64,000 bases of DNA, taken from assembly GCA_021733925.1 (NCBI GenBank), contig JAIPJY010000031.1:1-64000 (forward strand). Direction: 5' to 3'. Numbering within the stretch: position 1 is the stretch's first letter; each line of letters opens with the position of its first letter. This DNA is from Prosthecobacter sp. Lineage in GTDB: Bacteria; Verrucomicrobiota; Verrucomicrobiia; Verrucomicrobiales; Verrucomicrobiaceae. Under the pieces are notes generated by a model. That model saw only the letters and a list, made by a program, of their open reading frames with translations. It did not search any database and was not told where the DNA came from. Shown in pieces: positions 1-7,661 of the stretch. The translations under genes and the position numbers were made by a program.

Positions 1-588
1 TTAGAGTGTCATACCTCATGAATCTCAATAAGAGCCTCCAAATTCGGCCCCAGTCTCAATTCCAGATGTGTCGTGATGAATCGAGAATCGTACAGCCGAT
101 TCTCAGCGTCTTTAATTTCTAAGTCCGACAGTCTGCTAGGTCCATACCGTTATCCCTATTCAGGGATGTATGCCGAAGGCATGCGAGAAGCGTTCTGCTT
201 CCTTTGGAAGCTCATGGCTGGGCGCCCCGATATTTTATCGGCTCCGGGCGCACGTCCCTGCCGCGCCACTTCGCCACATACTCCGCCGAAAAACCTGCGC
301 ACACTCTCATCATCGCCCCACCACACCTCAATCCAATCAAACCCTTTCCCCATTCCTTTGCTCCCCATTCCCTTGCCAAAAACAAACGCCCCCTTTCGCC
401 CACAACCCTCTAACACCCCCCATCCTCCCAGGTGCATTTTAGATACATCCTTGTGCGCGTATCACCGCCACGACCTGACAGATTCAAACACCCCGACTTG
501 TAGCCTCCATCGTCATCCCCCGCACCGCCCGCAAGAAACACCCACGCTCCCCCGTTTCTACTTGTGCAAACACTTTAGCATATAGAAA
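1..588. other. Non-coding C-rich leader region with hairpins
   Basis: No convincing gene is seen here. Open frames on both strands overlap each other and have low-complexity Pro/Ser/His-rich translations, as expected from C-rich DNA. Positions 290-430 are strikingly C-rich and G-poor on the plus strand, with a near-duplicated CCCCATTCC motif. Several short inverted repeats lie between 150 and 255. The region probably carries the promoter of the IclR gene that follows, but no clear -35/-10 pair could be chosen by eye. Confidence 0.5.
222..251. repeat. Hairpin-forming inverted repeat
   Basis: GCGCCC (222-227) pairs with GGGCGC (246-251). Inside it CGATA (228-232) pairs with TATCG (236-240) around a TTT loop, leaving five unpaired bases (241-245). 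There is no T-tract, so it is not a standard terminator. It may be part of a degenerate intergenic repeat or the end of an upstream transcript. The role is unknown. Confidence 0.4.
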
Positions 589-1425
589 ATGCCAGCCGCC
601 CGCTCAACCCGCCGCCAGCCAAGGACAAAGCCAAAACCCAAAGCCCCCGTCCACGACTCCGGCTTCAGCACCCCCAGTCTCGACCGCGCCCTGGCCGTGC
701 TCCAATGCCTCGGCGGACACCCCCAAGGCCTCACGCTTTCCGAGATCGCCGAGGCCCTCAAACTCTCCGTCAATTTCGTCTATCGCGTCACCCAGTCCCT
801 CGTCTCCCACGGCTACCTCGTGCGCGATGCCGAAAAACGCTTCAGCGTCGGCTCCGCCATGCTCAAACTCTGCCAGCCCGTCATCGATGACGTCCCCCTC
901 ACCGAGGCCGCTCTCCCCGCCATGCGCTGGCTCAGCGATCAAACCGGCGAAGCCGCCCACCTCGGCATCCTCAGCGGCTCCGAAGGCATCGTCCTCGAGC
1001 GCGTCATCGGTCGCGCCATGATCAAATTCTACGTCGAGCGCGGCACCCGCTTCCCCCTCCACACCAGCGGCCCCGGCAAGGTCATGCTCGCATTCACGCC
1101 GGAGGCCGAGCGCGACGAAATCATCACCGGCATGAAGTTCGAGCGCTTCCAACCATGGACCATTTCGAGCCGCAAAGATTTCCTCAAGTGCCTCGACCTC
1201 GTGCGCGCCCAAGGCTACGCCGTCGATGCCGGCGAGCACCTGGAGGGCCACAATTGCCTCGCCGCTCCCATCTTCGATGCCGAAGGCCACGCCATCGCCA
1301 GCCTCTGGATCACCGGCCCCAGCCAGCGCCTCAGCGAGGAGCGCATGCTAAAGCTCGCCCCTGTCGTGAAGCAGGCCGGCCACATGGCCACTGCAGCCTT
1401 AAATCCCCGTGCAGTCGCCCGATGA
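589..1425 (+). CDS. IclR-family transcriptional regulator
   Basis: A 278-aa DNA-binding regulator. A basic N-terminal tail (about residues 1-25) precedes a winged helix-turn-helix (about 30-95: SLDRALAVLQCL, LTLSEIAEALKLS, VYRVTQSLVSHGYL). An IclR effector-binding domain follows (about 105-270, with the recognisable stretches RGTRFPLHTSGPGKVMLAF and NCLAAPIFDAEGHAIASLWI). The length is usual for IclR apart from the tail. Its TGA overlaps the ATG of the next gene, so it is co-translated with a secreted propeller and a DUF1592 cytochrome and probably controls that operon in response to a small molecule. IclR proteins often bind aromatic or sugar-acid metabolites, but the ligand here cannot be read from sequence. 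No clear ribosome binding site precedes the chosen ATG. Confidence 0.93.
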   Translation: MPAARSTRRQPRTKPKPKAPVHDSGFSTPSLDRALAVLQCLGGHPQGLTLSEIAEALKLSVNFVYRVTQSLVSHGYLVRDAEKRFSVGSAMLKLCQPVIDDVPLTEAALPAMRWLSDQTGEAAHLGILSGSEGIVLERVIGRAMIKFYVERGTRFPLHTSGPGKVMLAFTPEAERDEIITGMKFERFQPWTISSRKDFLKCLDLVRAQGYAVDAGEHLEGHNCLAAPIFDAEGHAIASLWITGPSQRLSEERMLKLAPVVKQAGHMATAALNPRAVAR

Positions 1426-2405
1426 AACTCACGCCCTTCATCCTCACGCTCGCCTGCCTGCTGGCATCCATGCACGCCGAAGAGCGTTTCCTGCTCGCCG
1501 CAGATAACCAGGTCATCGAGATCAACCGCGCTGGCAAAGTGACCGACATTCTGAAGCACCCGCGCCACATCGGCATCTACGATGCCTGGCGCCTGCCTGA
1601 TGGTGGCATCGCCTACGCCCATCGGGGTGGACTTGCGGTCTTCGACTCAGCCCACAAGCTCTTGCTGGACCACCCCGCCCGCGCAGGAGCCACCGGCACC
1701 GAGGCCAGCAGCTGTGCCGTTCTCGATGGAGGGTCGAAGTTCGCTCTCATGGACAGCGGCGCGTGCCAGATCCGTGTGGTGGACCGCAGTGGGTCCGTCA
1801 TCAGCGAAACGCCCCTGCCAGATCTCGCCGCCGAGCCGCTTCACTTCCGCTATCGAATGATCCGCACCGTCCGGGGCGAGGACTCCTTTTGGGTCGCCCA
1901 GTACGCTCGCAAAACCCTGCTCAAGGTGCAGGTGCAGACAGGCAAAATTCAGCAGACCATCCCATTGGAGCCGCTTCTGAAACAAACGCCCACCACGAAG
2001 AAGGCCTTCGCTGTGCTGCAATCAGGGGATGGCTCTCTGTTCGTCTCCACCTCCACCGGCTGCCAGTTGCTGCATCTCGATGAATCCGGCAAAGCTCAGC
2101 AGTGCTGGACCCGCGAGGACCTCGGTCTCTCCTGCCGCTACCTCCTCGGCATGTCGCAGTTGAGCAATGGCAATGTCCTCATCGCCTGTGGTGATTATCA
2201 TCTTCAGCAGCCAGACGAAGGCCGCGACCTGCTCGCCGAAATCACCACCGATGGCAAAGTCATCTGGCGCTTCACTCGCGACCAGTTGGTGGATCAGATC
2301 GAAGGCGCCGTCGATCCCCGCACCAAGCTGGAGGAGATGCGCATCACCCACGTGCATGCCTATGACACCGAGCGTGCAAACCAATGCCTGGAGGTGAACC
2401 GATGA
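1422..2405 (+). CDS. Secreted beta-propeller protein (PQQ/NHL-like)
   Basis: A 327-aa protein starting at an ATG that overlaps the IclR stop (ATGA). Residues 1-19 form a Sec signal peptide (MKLTPFILTLACLLASMHA). The rest is a run of beta-blade-like segments such as FLLAADNQVIEINRAGKV, YDAWRLPDGGIAYAH, GNVLIACGDYH and DLLAEITTDGKVIWRF. The last resembles PQQ-like or arylsulfotransferase-like propellers that read 'tag of a substance, then W'. No catalytic residues are recognisable. Its end overlaps the start of the DUF1592 cytochrome by 4 nt, so the two are translationally coupled and probably meet in the periplasm. A ligand-binding or scaffold role is inference. A longer frame upstream of 1422 is out of register with the IclR gene and is rejected. 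Confidence 0.8.
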   Translation: MKLTPFILTLACLLASMHAEERFLLAADNQVIEINRAGKVTDILKHPRHIGIYDAWRLPDGGIAYAHRGGLAVFDSAHKLLLDHPARAGATGTEASSCAVLDGGSKFALMDSGACQIRVVDRSGSVISETPLPDLAAEPLHFRYRMIRTVRGEDSFWVAQYARKTLLKVQVQTGKIQQTIPLEPLLKQTPTTKKAFAVLQSGDGSLFVSTSTGCQLLHLDESGKAQQCWTREDLGLSCRYLLGMSQLSNGNVLIACGDYHLQQPDEGRDLLAEITTDGKVIWRFTRDQLVDQIEGAVDPRTKLEEMRITHVHAYDTERANQCLEVNR

Positions 2406-4903
2406 ACCGCCCCCTTCTCATTCTCTGTCTTTTCCCGCTCTCTGCGGCATGGCCTCAATCAGCCCCCCCGCAGATCGACAAGAGCTGCATCGAATGCCAC
2501 GACAAAGACACCACCAAAGGCAGCCTCGATCTCACCGCGCTCCCCTTCGATCTCACCAACCCCGCCACCCGCGACCGCTGGATCCGCATCCACGACCGCG
2601 TCGAAAAAGGCGAGATGCCACCCAAGTCCGAAGACCTGCCGAAGGAGCAGCGCGCCGAACTCGTCAAATCCCTCTCCACATCCATCACCACCGCCGATCA
2701 CGCCGACATCCTCGCCCACGGTCGCGGCCCCCTCCGCCGCTTAAACCGCGACGAATACGAACAAAACCTGCGCGACATCCTCCAACTCCCCGACCTCGAC
2801 ATCCGCGACATCCTCCCCGAAGACCGCGAAGGCCACCGCTTCAACAAAACCACCGACATGCTCGACATGTCCCGCGTGCAGCTCGTCGCCTATCTGGATG
2901 CCGCAGAGGCCGCGCTGCACACGGCCATGACCACCGAAGCAGCACCACCTCCGGCAATCAAATATCGCGCCGTCGGAACCGATCTCTTCCCCGGCACCGG
3001 CACCTTCGGCAATCGCGAGGCCATGTTCTTCGCCCGTGACAACAAGGCCATGGAATTCAAAGGCCAGCGTGATAAATCCGAAAAGGACGTCGCCAAAGAC
3101 GAAACCATCGAGATGGCTTTGTTCCGCTCAGCAAGCTGGCCCTACCTCGGCACTCCCAAACACTTCACCGCCAAACGCACCGGCAACTACAAGGTGCGCT
3201 TCTCCGCCCGCGCCGTGCTACAGCAGCCCGGCTACGTGATCACCCCGGCCACACACCCTGTGCCGATGACCTTCCGCACTCGCAAGCCTGCAGGGGTGGA
3301 CATCATCAATGAAGTCCACGATTCGGGCGGCATCCTCGACATCCAACCCACCCAGCGTGTGTTCGAAACCACCGTGCGACTGCGCCAAGGCGAGGCCATC
3401 GAATACAGCCTGCTCGGTCAGCCGATGCCGCTGGCCATGAATCCCAACGGCTCCGCCCCCACCTACCGCTACCCACCCTTTCCCGAAGGCGGCCAGCCCG
3501 GCATCGCCGTGCAGTGGCTCGAAATCGAAGGCCCCATCGAATCGCAAACCTGGCCACCACCATCTCACCGTATCCTCTTTGATGACCTCGGCGTCGAGGT
3601 CAAACCCAAGGACCCGCAGCAAGAAGCCAAGCGCCTCCTCCGCCGCTTCGTCAAGCTCGCCGCACGCGAGCCCGTGCCCGAAGAAGACTTGCAGATGTTC
3701 GATGCCCTCATCCAGGCCCAGCTCGCCAAAAACACCTCATTCGCGGAAGCCATGCTCGCAGGCTACAAAGCCTTCCTCGCCTCCGGCGACTTCATCTACG
3801 TCCGCGAACCCGTGAAGGCCGACGATCACTTCGCCATCGCCTCCCGCCTCTCCCACTTCCTCACCAACTCACGCCCCGACGCAAAGCTCATGGACCTCGC
3901 GCAAAACAAAAAGCTGCGCGATCCCCAAGTTCTCCGCGCCGAAACCGAACGCCTCATCGCCAGCACCGGCTTCGACCGCTTCGTCAAAAACTTCACCGAC
4001 TGCTGGCTCAACCTCCGCCACATCCGCCGCGACGACCCCGACATCCGCCTCTTCCCTGAGTATCGCTTCGACGAATACCTCGTCGAAAGCATGGAGCGCG
4101 AAACCCGCACCTTCTTCACCGCCATGATCCGTGAAAACCTGCCCGCCAGTGTGCTGGTAAAAACAGACTTCGTTTTCGCCAACGACCGCCTCGCCAAACA
4201 CTACCAGCTTCCACCACTCACCGGCTCCGCCATGCGCAAAGTCACCCTGCCCAAGGACAGCCCCCTCGGTGGTCTGCTCACTCAGGCAGCCGTTCTCAAA
4301 GTCAGCGCCAACGGCACCAACACCTCACCCGTCGTGCGCGGAGCCTGGGTCATGGAGCGCCTCATCGGCCAGCCACCCCCGCCTCCCCCATCAAGCGTCC
4401 CCGCCGTCGAGCCCGACATCCGCGGAGCCAAAACCATCCGCGATCTCCTCGCCCTCCACACCCAATCCAAATCCTGCGCCGCCTGCCACGCCCGCTTCGA
4501 TCCCGTCGGCCTCGCCTTGGAAAACTTCGACATCCTCGGCGGCTGGCGCACCCACTATCGTGGCCTCGAAGAAGGCCAGCCCGTCACCGGCATCGACCGC
4601 GCCGGCCACAGTTACAGCTACACCCTCGCCACCCCCGTGGACACCACCGGCAAACTCCTCGACGGCCGCACCTTCAATAACATCAACGACCTCAAAACCC
4701 TCATCGCCGCCGACCCCCGCCAGCTCGCCCGCAACCTCCTCCATCAGTTCACCATCTACGCCACCGGCACCCCCGTCCGTTTCTCCGACCGCCCCGAAAT
4801 CGAATCCCTCCTCAACACCTGCGCCAAAAACAACTACCCCATCCGCGACCTCCTCCACGCCCTGATCCAAAGCCCCATCTTCCTCGGACAGGCAGATAAA
4901 TGA
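2402..4903 (+). CDS. DUF1592-family planctomycete-type cytochrome (copy 1)
   Basis: An 833-aa exported multidomain protein. It has a signal peptide (about 1-20), an N-terminal c-type haem site CIECH (C29, C32, H33) and a long middle part with DUF1587/DUF1595/DUF1592 character (RRLNRDEYEQNLRDIL near 118, SRLSHFLTNSRPDAKL near 480). The C-terminal DUF1588/DUF1585 part has a second haem-like site CAACH (C692, C695, H696), followed by ARFDPVGLALENFD. The family is abundant in Planctomycetes and Verrucomicrobia. It is thought to be periplasmic redox machinery for polymer breakdown, but its reaction is unproven. The start ATG overlaps the preceding stop. The usual DUF1552 partner is not adjacent: a SUKH gene, an antitoxin-like gene and repeats intervene. 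Third codon positions are very C-rich compared with copy 2. Confidence 0.9.
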   Translation: MNRPLLILCLFPLSAAWPQSAPPQIDKSCIECHDKDTTKGSLDLTALPFDLTNPATRDRWIRIHDRVEKGEMPPKSEDLPKEQRAELVKSLSTSITTADHADILAHGRGPLRRLNRDEYEQNLRDILQLPDLDIRDILPEDREGHRFNKTTDMLDMSRVQLVAYLDAAEAALHTAMTTEAAPPPAIKYRAVGTDLFPGTGTFGNREAMFFARDNKAMEFKGQRDKSEKDVAKDETIEMALFRSASWPYLGTPKHFTAKRTGNYKVRFSARAVLQQPGYVITPATHPVPMTFRTRKPAGVDIINEVHDSGGILDIQPTQRVFETTVRLRQGEAIEYSLLGQPMPLAMNPNGSAPTYRYPPFPEGGQPGIAVQWLEIEGPIESQTWPPPSHRILFDDLGVEVKPKDPQQEAKRLLRRFVKLAAREPVPEEDLQMFDALIQAQLAKNTSFAEAMLAGYKAFLASGDFIYVREPVKADDHFAIASRLSHFLTNSRPDAKLMDLAQNKKLRDPQVLRAETERLIASTGFDRFVKNFTDCWLNLRHIRRDDPDIRLFPEYRFDEYLVESMERETRTFFTAMIRENLPASVLVKTDFVFANDRLAKHYQLPPLTGSAMRKVTLPKDSPLGGLLTQAAVLKVSANGTNTSPVVRGAWVMERLIGQPPPPPPSSVPAVEPDIRGAKTIRDLLALHTQSKSCAACHARFDPVGLALENFDILGGWRTHYRGLEEGQPVTGIDRAGHSYSYTLATPVDTTGKLLDGRTFNNINDLKTLIAADPRQLARNLLHQFTIYATGTPVRFSDRPEIESLLNTCAKNNYPIRDLLHALIQSPIFLGQADK

Positions 4904-4930
4904 TCGAAACTTCCCAACTCTGCACAAACA

Positions 4931-5359
4931 ATGTCTATCACCAAGGTCATTGACGATCCCTCCGCCGACTGGCTGCGGGAAGCCCCAGCGTCGGAGTCAG
5001 CGATCACCAGTTTGGTCGCCTCATCATCATGGGAGCTTCCAGCCGATTATTTGGATTTCCTCCGCCTCTCAAATGGTGGTGAAGGAGAGCTGGGAATTCA
5101 GCCATGCTGGTTTTGCATGTGGAGAGCTGAAGAAGTCATCGCGTTTGCGACCGACTACCAGGTGGCTGACTACGCGCCAGGCTTCTTCGCATTTGGCACA
5201 AACGGCGGCAGCGAACTCCTTGCATTCGACTGCCGCAGTTCGCCTCCTTGGCCAGTCGTTGCTCTACCATCCATCGGCTTGGAACCCGATGAGGCCATGC
5301 CCGTGTCCGCGAACTTTGGCGACTTTGCCCAACAAATGGGAAGAAGTTATAAAGAGTAA
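4931..5359 (+). CDS. SMI1/KNR4 (SUKH) family protein
   Basis: A 142-aa soluble protein with the SUKH pattern: an N-terminal helix, then LPADYLDFLRLSNGGEGELG (about 37-56), then aromatic-rich strands (AEEVIAF near 73, FFAFGTNGGSELLAFDCR near 90). SUKH proteins act as immunity proteins against contact-dependent or polymorphic toxins in many bacteria, and as general cytoplasmic interaction domains in others. No toxin gene is visible beside it. It starts 27 nt after the DUF1592 gene and ends exactly where a convergent antitoxin-like gene ends. Lower C bias than the flanking cytochrome gene suggests it was inserted between the cytochrome and its DUF1552 partner. Confidence 0.85.
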   Translation: MSITKVIDDPSADWLREAPASESAITSLVASSSWELPADYLDFLRLSNGGEGELGIQPCWFCMWRAEEVIAFATDYQVADYAPGFFAFGTNGGSELLAFDCRSSPPWPVVALPSIGLEPDEAMPVSANFGDFAQQMGRSYKE

Positions 5360-5572
5360 CTAGTTATGAATGCCTTCGCCTTCAAGAACTCCCAACAACA
5401 TCTGCGCCGCCCTATCCTCGAACTGAGGCGATTGAAGCGCATAAGTCCGACCATGCTCCAGAGGCGCGACGCTGTCTTCGTTGTCAATATCCACCGCCAG
5501 ATAGCGAATCAAACGAAGCTTGTCGACCGCCGGCAGCAACAGGGCCGATGGCAGGATTTCGCTGAGAGTCAT
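5360..5572 (-). CDS. Small antitoxin-like protein
   Basis: A 70-aa protein that begins with a helical segment (MTLSEILPSALLLPAVDKL, then RLIRYLAVDID). This resembles the short VapB/DUF2281-like antitoxin-type proteins often found upstream of PIN or RelE toxins, in which residues 5-30 form the helix pair. The C-terminal part (HGRTYALQSPQFEDRAAQMLL) is acidic and mixed, as in toxin-binding tails. No toxin frame is adjacent: the downstream neighbour is the convergent SUKH gene, and upstream lies the tandem repeat. It may be a solitary antitoxin remnant or a free-standing regulator. Assignment is from pattern only. Confidence 0.55.
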   Translation of the reverse strand: MTLSEILPSALLLPAVDKLRLIRYLAVDIDNEDSVAPLEHGRTYALQSPQFEDRAAQMLLGVLEGEGIHN

Positions 5573-5698
5573 GGGTCAAGGTTAACCGTTTGAACATTCA
5601 AAGTCAAAGTTCAATGAATCCCCCCTACATTGCCTATTTTCTCTCCCGTTGCTACTCCTCGCGACCTCCCATCGAGGTCACTAAGTCGCATATCTTTC
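5573..5698. other. Spacer before the tandem repeats
   Basis: This 126-bp AT-richer stretch lies upstream of the antitoxin-like gene and should hold its promoter. No coding sequence or clear operator is seen. A frame running through it into the repeats (to 6060) has no recognisable protein and is considered spurious. Confidence 0.4.
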
Positions 5699-5911
5699 CG
5701 ACACCGTCCTTCGCCACTCCACTCCGCCGTACACCAGCCCCAACGGGGCTGCGTAATACAGCCCAGGGGTGCCGAGCTTTAGCGAGTGCTCCCCTGGGTA
5801 TAGCAACACCCGACCGGGAAGCAAACCCACCGCTCCATTGCACCCAACGGTCACCAGCAGCGTCTGCAAAACGCTCCGCCTCATATCTGCTCACGCGTTT
5901 ACTTCGCAAGC
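5699..5911. repeat. Tandem structured repeat, copy 1
   Basis: First of two direct copies about 213 bp apart, both beginning GACACC-TCCTTCGCCACTCC and ending in a GCGTTTAC/GCGTTAAC-like tail. It contains a short hairpin AGCCCC-AAC-GGGGCT (5736-5750), the conserved linker GCGTAATACAG, and a second hairpin with arms CCCAGGGG (5762-5769) and CCCCTGGG (5791-5798). The arms differ between copies while pairing is kept. Related intergenic repeats (GGGGCTGCGTAATACAGCCC type) are widespread in Planctomycetes and Verrucomicrobia; their role is unknown. Confidence 0.8.
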
Positions 5912-6115
5912 TGACACCATCCTTCGCCACTCCACTCCGCATCACACCAGCCCTGAAGGGGCTGCGTAATACAGCCCAGGGTCAGCCGAGCCTAAGCGAG
6001 GCGACCCTGGGTTTTGCGCCATCAATCCGGGAAGCAAACCCATCACTCCGCCACACCTGACGGTCACCAGCAGCGTCTGCAAATCGCCCCGCCACGCATC
6101 TGCCCGCGCGTTAAC
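5912..6115. repeat. Tandem structured repeat, copy 2
   Basis: Second copy, directly following the first. The small hairpin is AGCCCT-GAA-GGGGCT (5949-5963). The large hairpin has arms CCCAGGGTC (5975-5983) and GACCCTGGG (6003-6011). Relative to copy 1 the arms have changed on both sides, so pairing is preserved. The flanking phrases (GGGAAGCAAACCCA, CGGTCACCAGCAGCGTCTGCAAA) are nearly identical. It ends about 23 bp before the DUF1552 start, so it may lie in the leader of that gene. Confidence 0.8.
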
Positions 6116-6138
6116 TCACTGCCCCATACGATTGTCTC

Positions 6139-7437
6139 ATGAACGCCCCCCACATCGCCAAACCCCTCTCTCGCCGCCGCCTCCTCCGCAGCGCAGGCGT
6201 GACACTGGCGCTCCCAATGTTGGAATGCCTGCGTCCGGTGTTCGGACGCGCCGCACAGGTAAAGCCCCCCCAACGCCTCCTCATCATCTCCAACAATCTC
6301 GGCTTCCTTCCGAAACCCTTCTTCCCCAAAAACACCGGCCGGGACTACGAACTGTCGCCAACTCTTTCGGGACTCAGCGACGTCCGCAACGAGTTCACCC
6401 TCTTCAGCGGCATGTCGCACCCGGACGTCAATGGCGGCCACAGCGCAGAGAACTGCTTCCTCACCGCCGCACGCGGCCCCACGAAGAGCGGCTTCCGCAA
6501 TCAGATCTCCCTCGATCAATACATCGCCGAAAAGCTCGGCCAGCAGACCCGCTATCCAACGCTGAACCTCGGCGTCAACATCGACAAAGCCAACCGCAGC
6601 CTCTCCTGGACCCGCGACGGCGTCCTCCTCCCCGCCGAAGACAGCGCACCCGCCCTCTTCCGCCGCATGTTCGTCCAAGGCGATCCCGCCGCCGTCAAAA
6701 AACAACTCCAGCAGCTCGACGAACGCGGCAGCATCCTCGACACCCTCATGGATCAAACCAAGCGCCTCAGCCGCGACCTCGGCAGCACCGACCGCGCGCG
6801 TCTCGATCAATACCTCACCTCTGTCCGCGAAGTCGAAGAACGCCTCCTCACCGCCCGCGAATGGGAGCTCAAACCCAAGCCCGTCGCCACCCAGCCCGAG
6901 CCCAAAGACATTCAAGACAAGAAGCTCATCTTCGAAAAATTCGACCTCATGCTCTCCATGGCGCAGCTCGCCTTCGAGTCCGACTCCACCCGCATCGTCA
7001 CCCTCATGGTCGATGCTTTTGCCACACCCGCCTTCCATCTGCCCGGCGCTGACAACACCACCGAAGGCTACCACGGCCTCAGCCATCACGGTCAGTCCGA
7101 AGAGAAAGTGCGCCAGCTCGCCGAAGCCGATCGCGAACAAATGCGCCTCTTCAAAAAACTCATCCAAACCCTCGCTGCCAAACGCGAAGACGAAGCCCGT
7201 CTCCTCGACCGCACCATGGTCCTCTTCGGCAGCAACATGGGCGACGCCAACACCCACGACAACTACAACCTCCCCATCCTCCTTGCCGGTGGCGGTTTCA
7301 AACACGGCCAGCACCTCGCCTTCAAACGCGACAACAACCTCCCCCTCAGCAACCTCTTCGTCTCCCTCCTCCAACACCTCGGCGTCGAATCCAACAACTT
7401 CGGCTCCAGCACCGGCACGCTCACCGGTCTGACCTAA
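6139..7437 (+). CDS. DUF1552-family Tat-exported protein (copy 1)
   Basis: A 432-aa protein with a twin-arginine type N-terminus (SRRRLLRSAG, residues 11-20, then a hydrophobic stretch). The body is typical of DUF1552: ISLDQYIAEKLG near 119, LDQYLTSVREVEERL near 222, and the C-terminal MVLFGSNMGDANTHDNYNLP near 360 and LLAGGGF near 380. DUF1552 proteins are nearly always encoded beside DUF1592 cytochromes and have an alkaline-phosphatase/sulfatase-like DUF1501-related fold; their activity is not established. Here the expected partner (DUF1592 copy 1) ends 1.2 kb upstream, separated by the SUKH/antitoxin genes and tandem repeats. It has the same C-rich third codon positions as that partner, supporting an original pairing. 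Confidence 0.88.
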   Translation: MNAPHIAKPLSRRRLLRSAGVTLALPMLECLRPVFGRAAQVKPPQRLLIISNNLGFLPKPFFPKNTGRDYELSPTLSGLSDVRNEFTLFSGMSHPDVNGGHSAENCFLTAARGPTKSGFRNQISLDQYIAEKLGQQTRYPTLNLGVNIDKANRSLSWTRDGVLLPAEDSAPALFRRMFVQGDPAAVKKQLQQLDERGSILDTLMDQTKRLSRDLGSTDRARLDQYLTSVREVEERLLTAREWELKPKPVATQPEPKDIQDKKLIFEKFDLMLSMAQLAFESDSTRIVTLMVDAFATPAFHLPGADNTTEGYHGLSHHGQSEEKVRQLAEADREQMRLFKKLIQTLAAKREDEARLLDRTMVLFGSNMGDANTHDNYNLPILLAGGGFKHGQHLAFKRDNNLPLSNLFVSLLQHLGVESNNFGSSTGTLTGLT

Positions 7438-7464
7438 CACGGCGATATCCCAGAACTTGCGCAT

Positions 7465-7493
7465 AAAAAAAGATGGGGCCGAATGCCCCTCTT
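7465..7493. terminator. Candidate intrinsic terminator after DUF1552
   Basis: A stem of GGGGC (7475-7479) and GCCCC (7485-7489) with loop CGAAT is extended by AAGA (7470-7473) pairing with TCTT (7490-7493). A run of seven A precedes it, which would read as a T-tract on the minus strand; the plus-strand tail is only TCTT. It sits 28 bp after the DUF1552 stop and is a plausible transcript end. Confidence 0.45.
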
Positions 7494-7535
7494 AAGAGCT
7501 GAGTGCATCGAACAATCCAGCGCTGTACTGTAGTA

Positions 7536-7549
7536 CCGGCTTTAGCCGG
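7536..7549. repeat. Palindrome CCGGC-TTTA-GCCGG
   Basis: A perfect 5-bp inverted repeat around TTTA in the leader of the histidine kinase gene. The same GC-TTTA-GC core with different but still complementary arms occurs at 33056-33071. It is therefore probably a short palindromic intergenic repeat and not a dedicated operator. Confidence 0.55.
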
Positions 7550-7661
7550 AATCTGGTTCTGGAAATCCGTTTTTATAACAACCGGAGTTTTTCAGGCTTC
7601 ATGCGTAAATCATAAGCCCTGTCCCGCCTTCGCGTGGGTTGCACTCGTCCCATTGTCAGGA

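Noticed and set aside
73-585. 170-aa open frame in the first intergenic region
   Set aside because: Low-complexity Pro/His/Ser-rich translation from C-rich DNA, overlapped by frames on both strands, with no domain or ribosome binding site.
5590-6060. 156-aa open frame across the tandem repeats
   Set aside because: It translates the repeat itself twice; the DNA conservation is in hairpin arms, not codons.
6064-7464. 466-aa minus-strand frame
   Set aside because: Gly/Glu/Val-rich shadow of the DUF1552 gene.
7503-7661. 53-residue N-terminal extension of the histidine kinase
   Set aside because: It contains an intergenic palindrome and does not look like a signal or domain; the ATG at 7662 directly precedes a membrane anchor.
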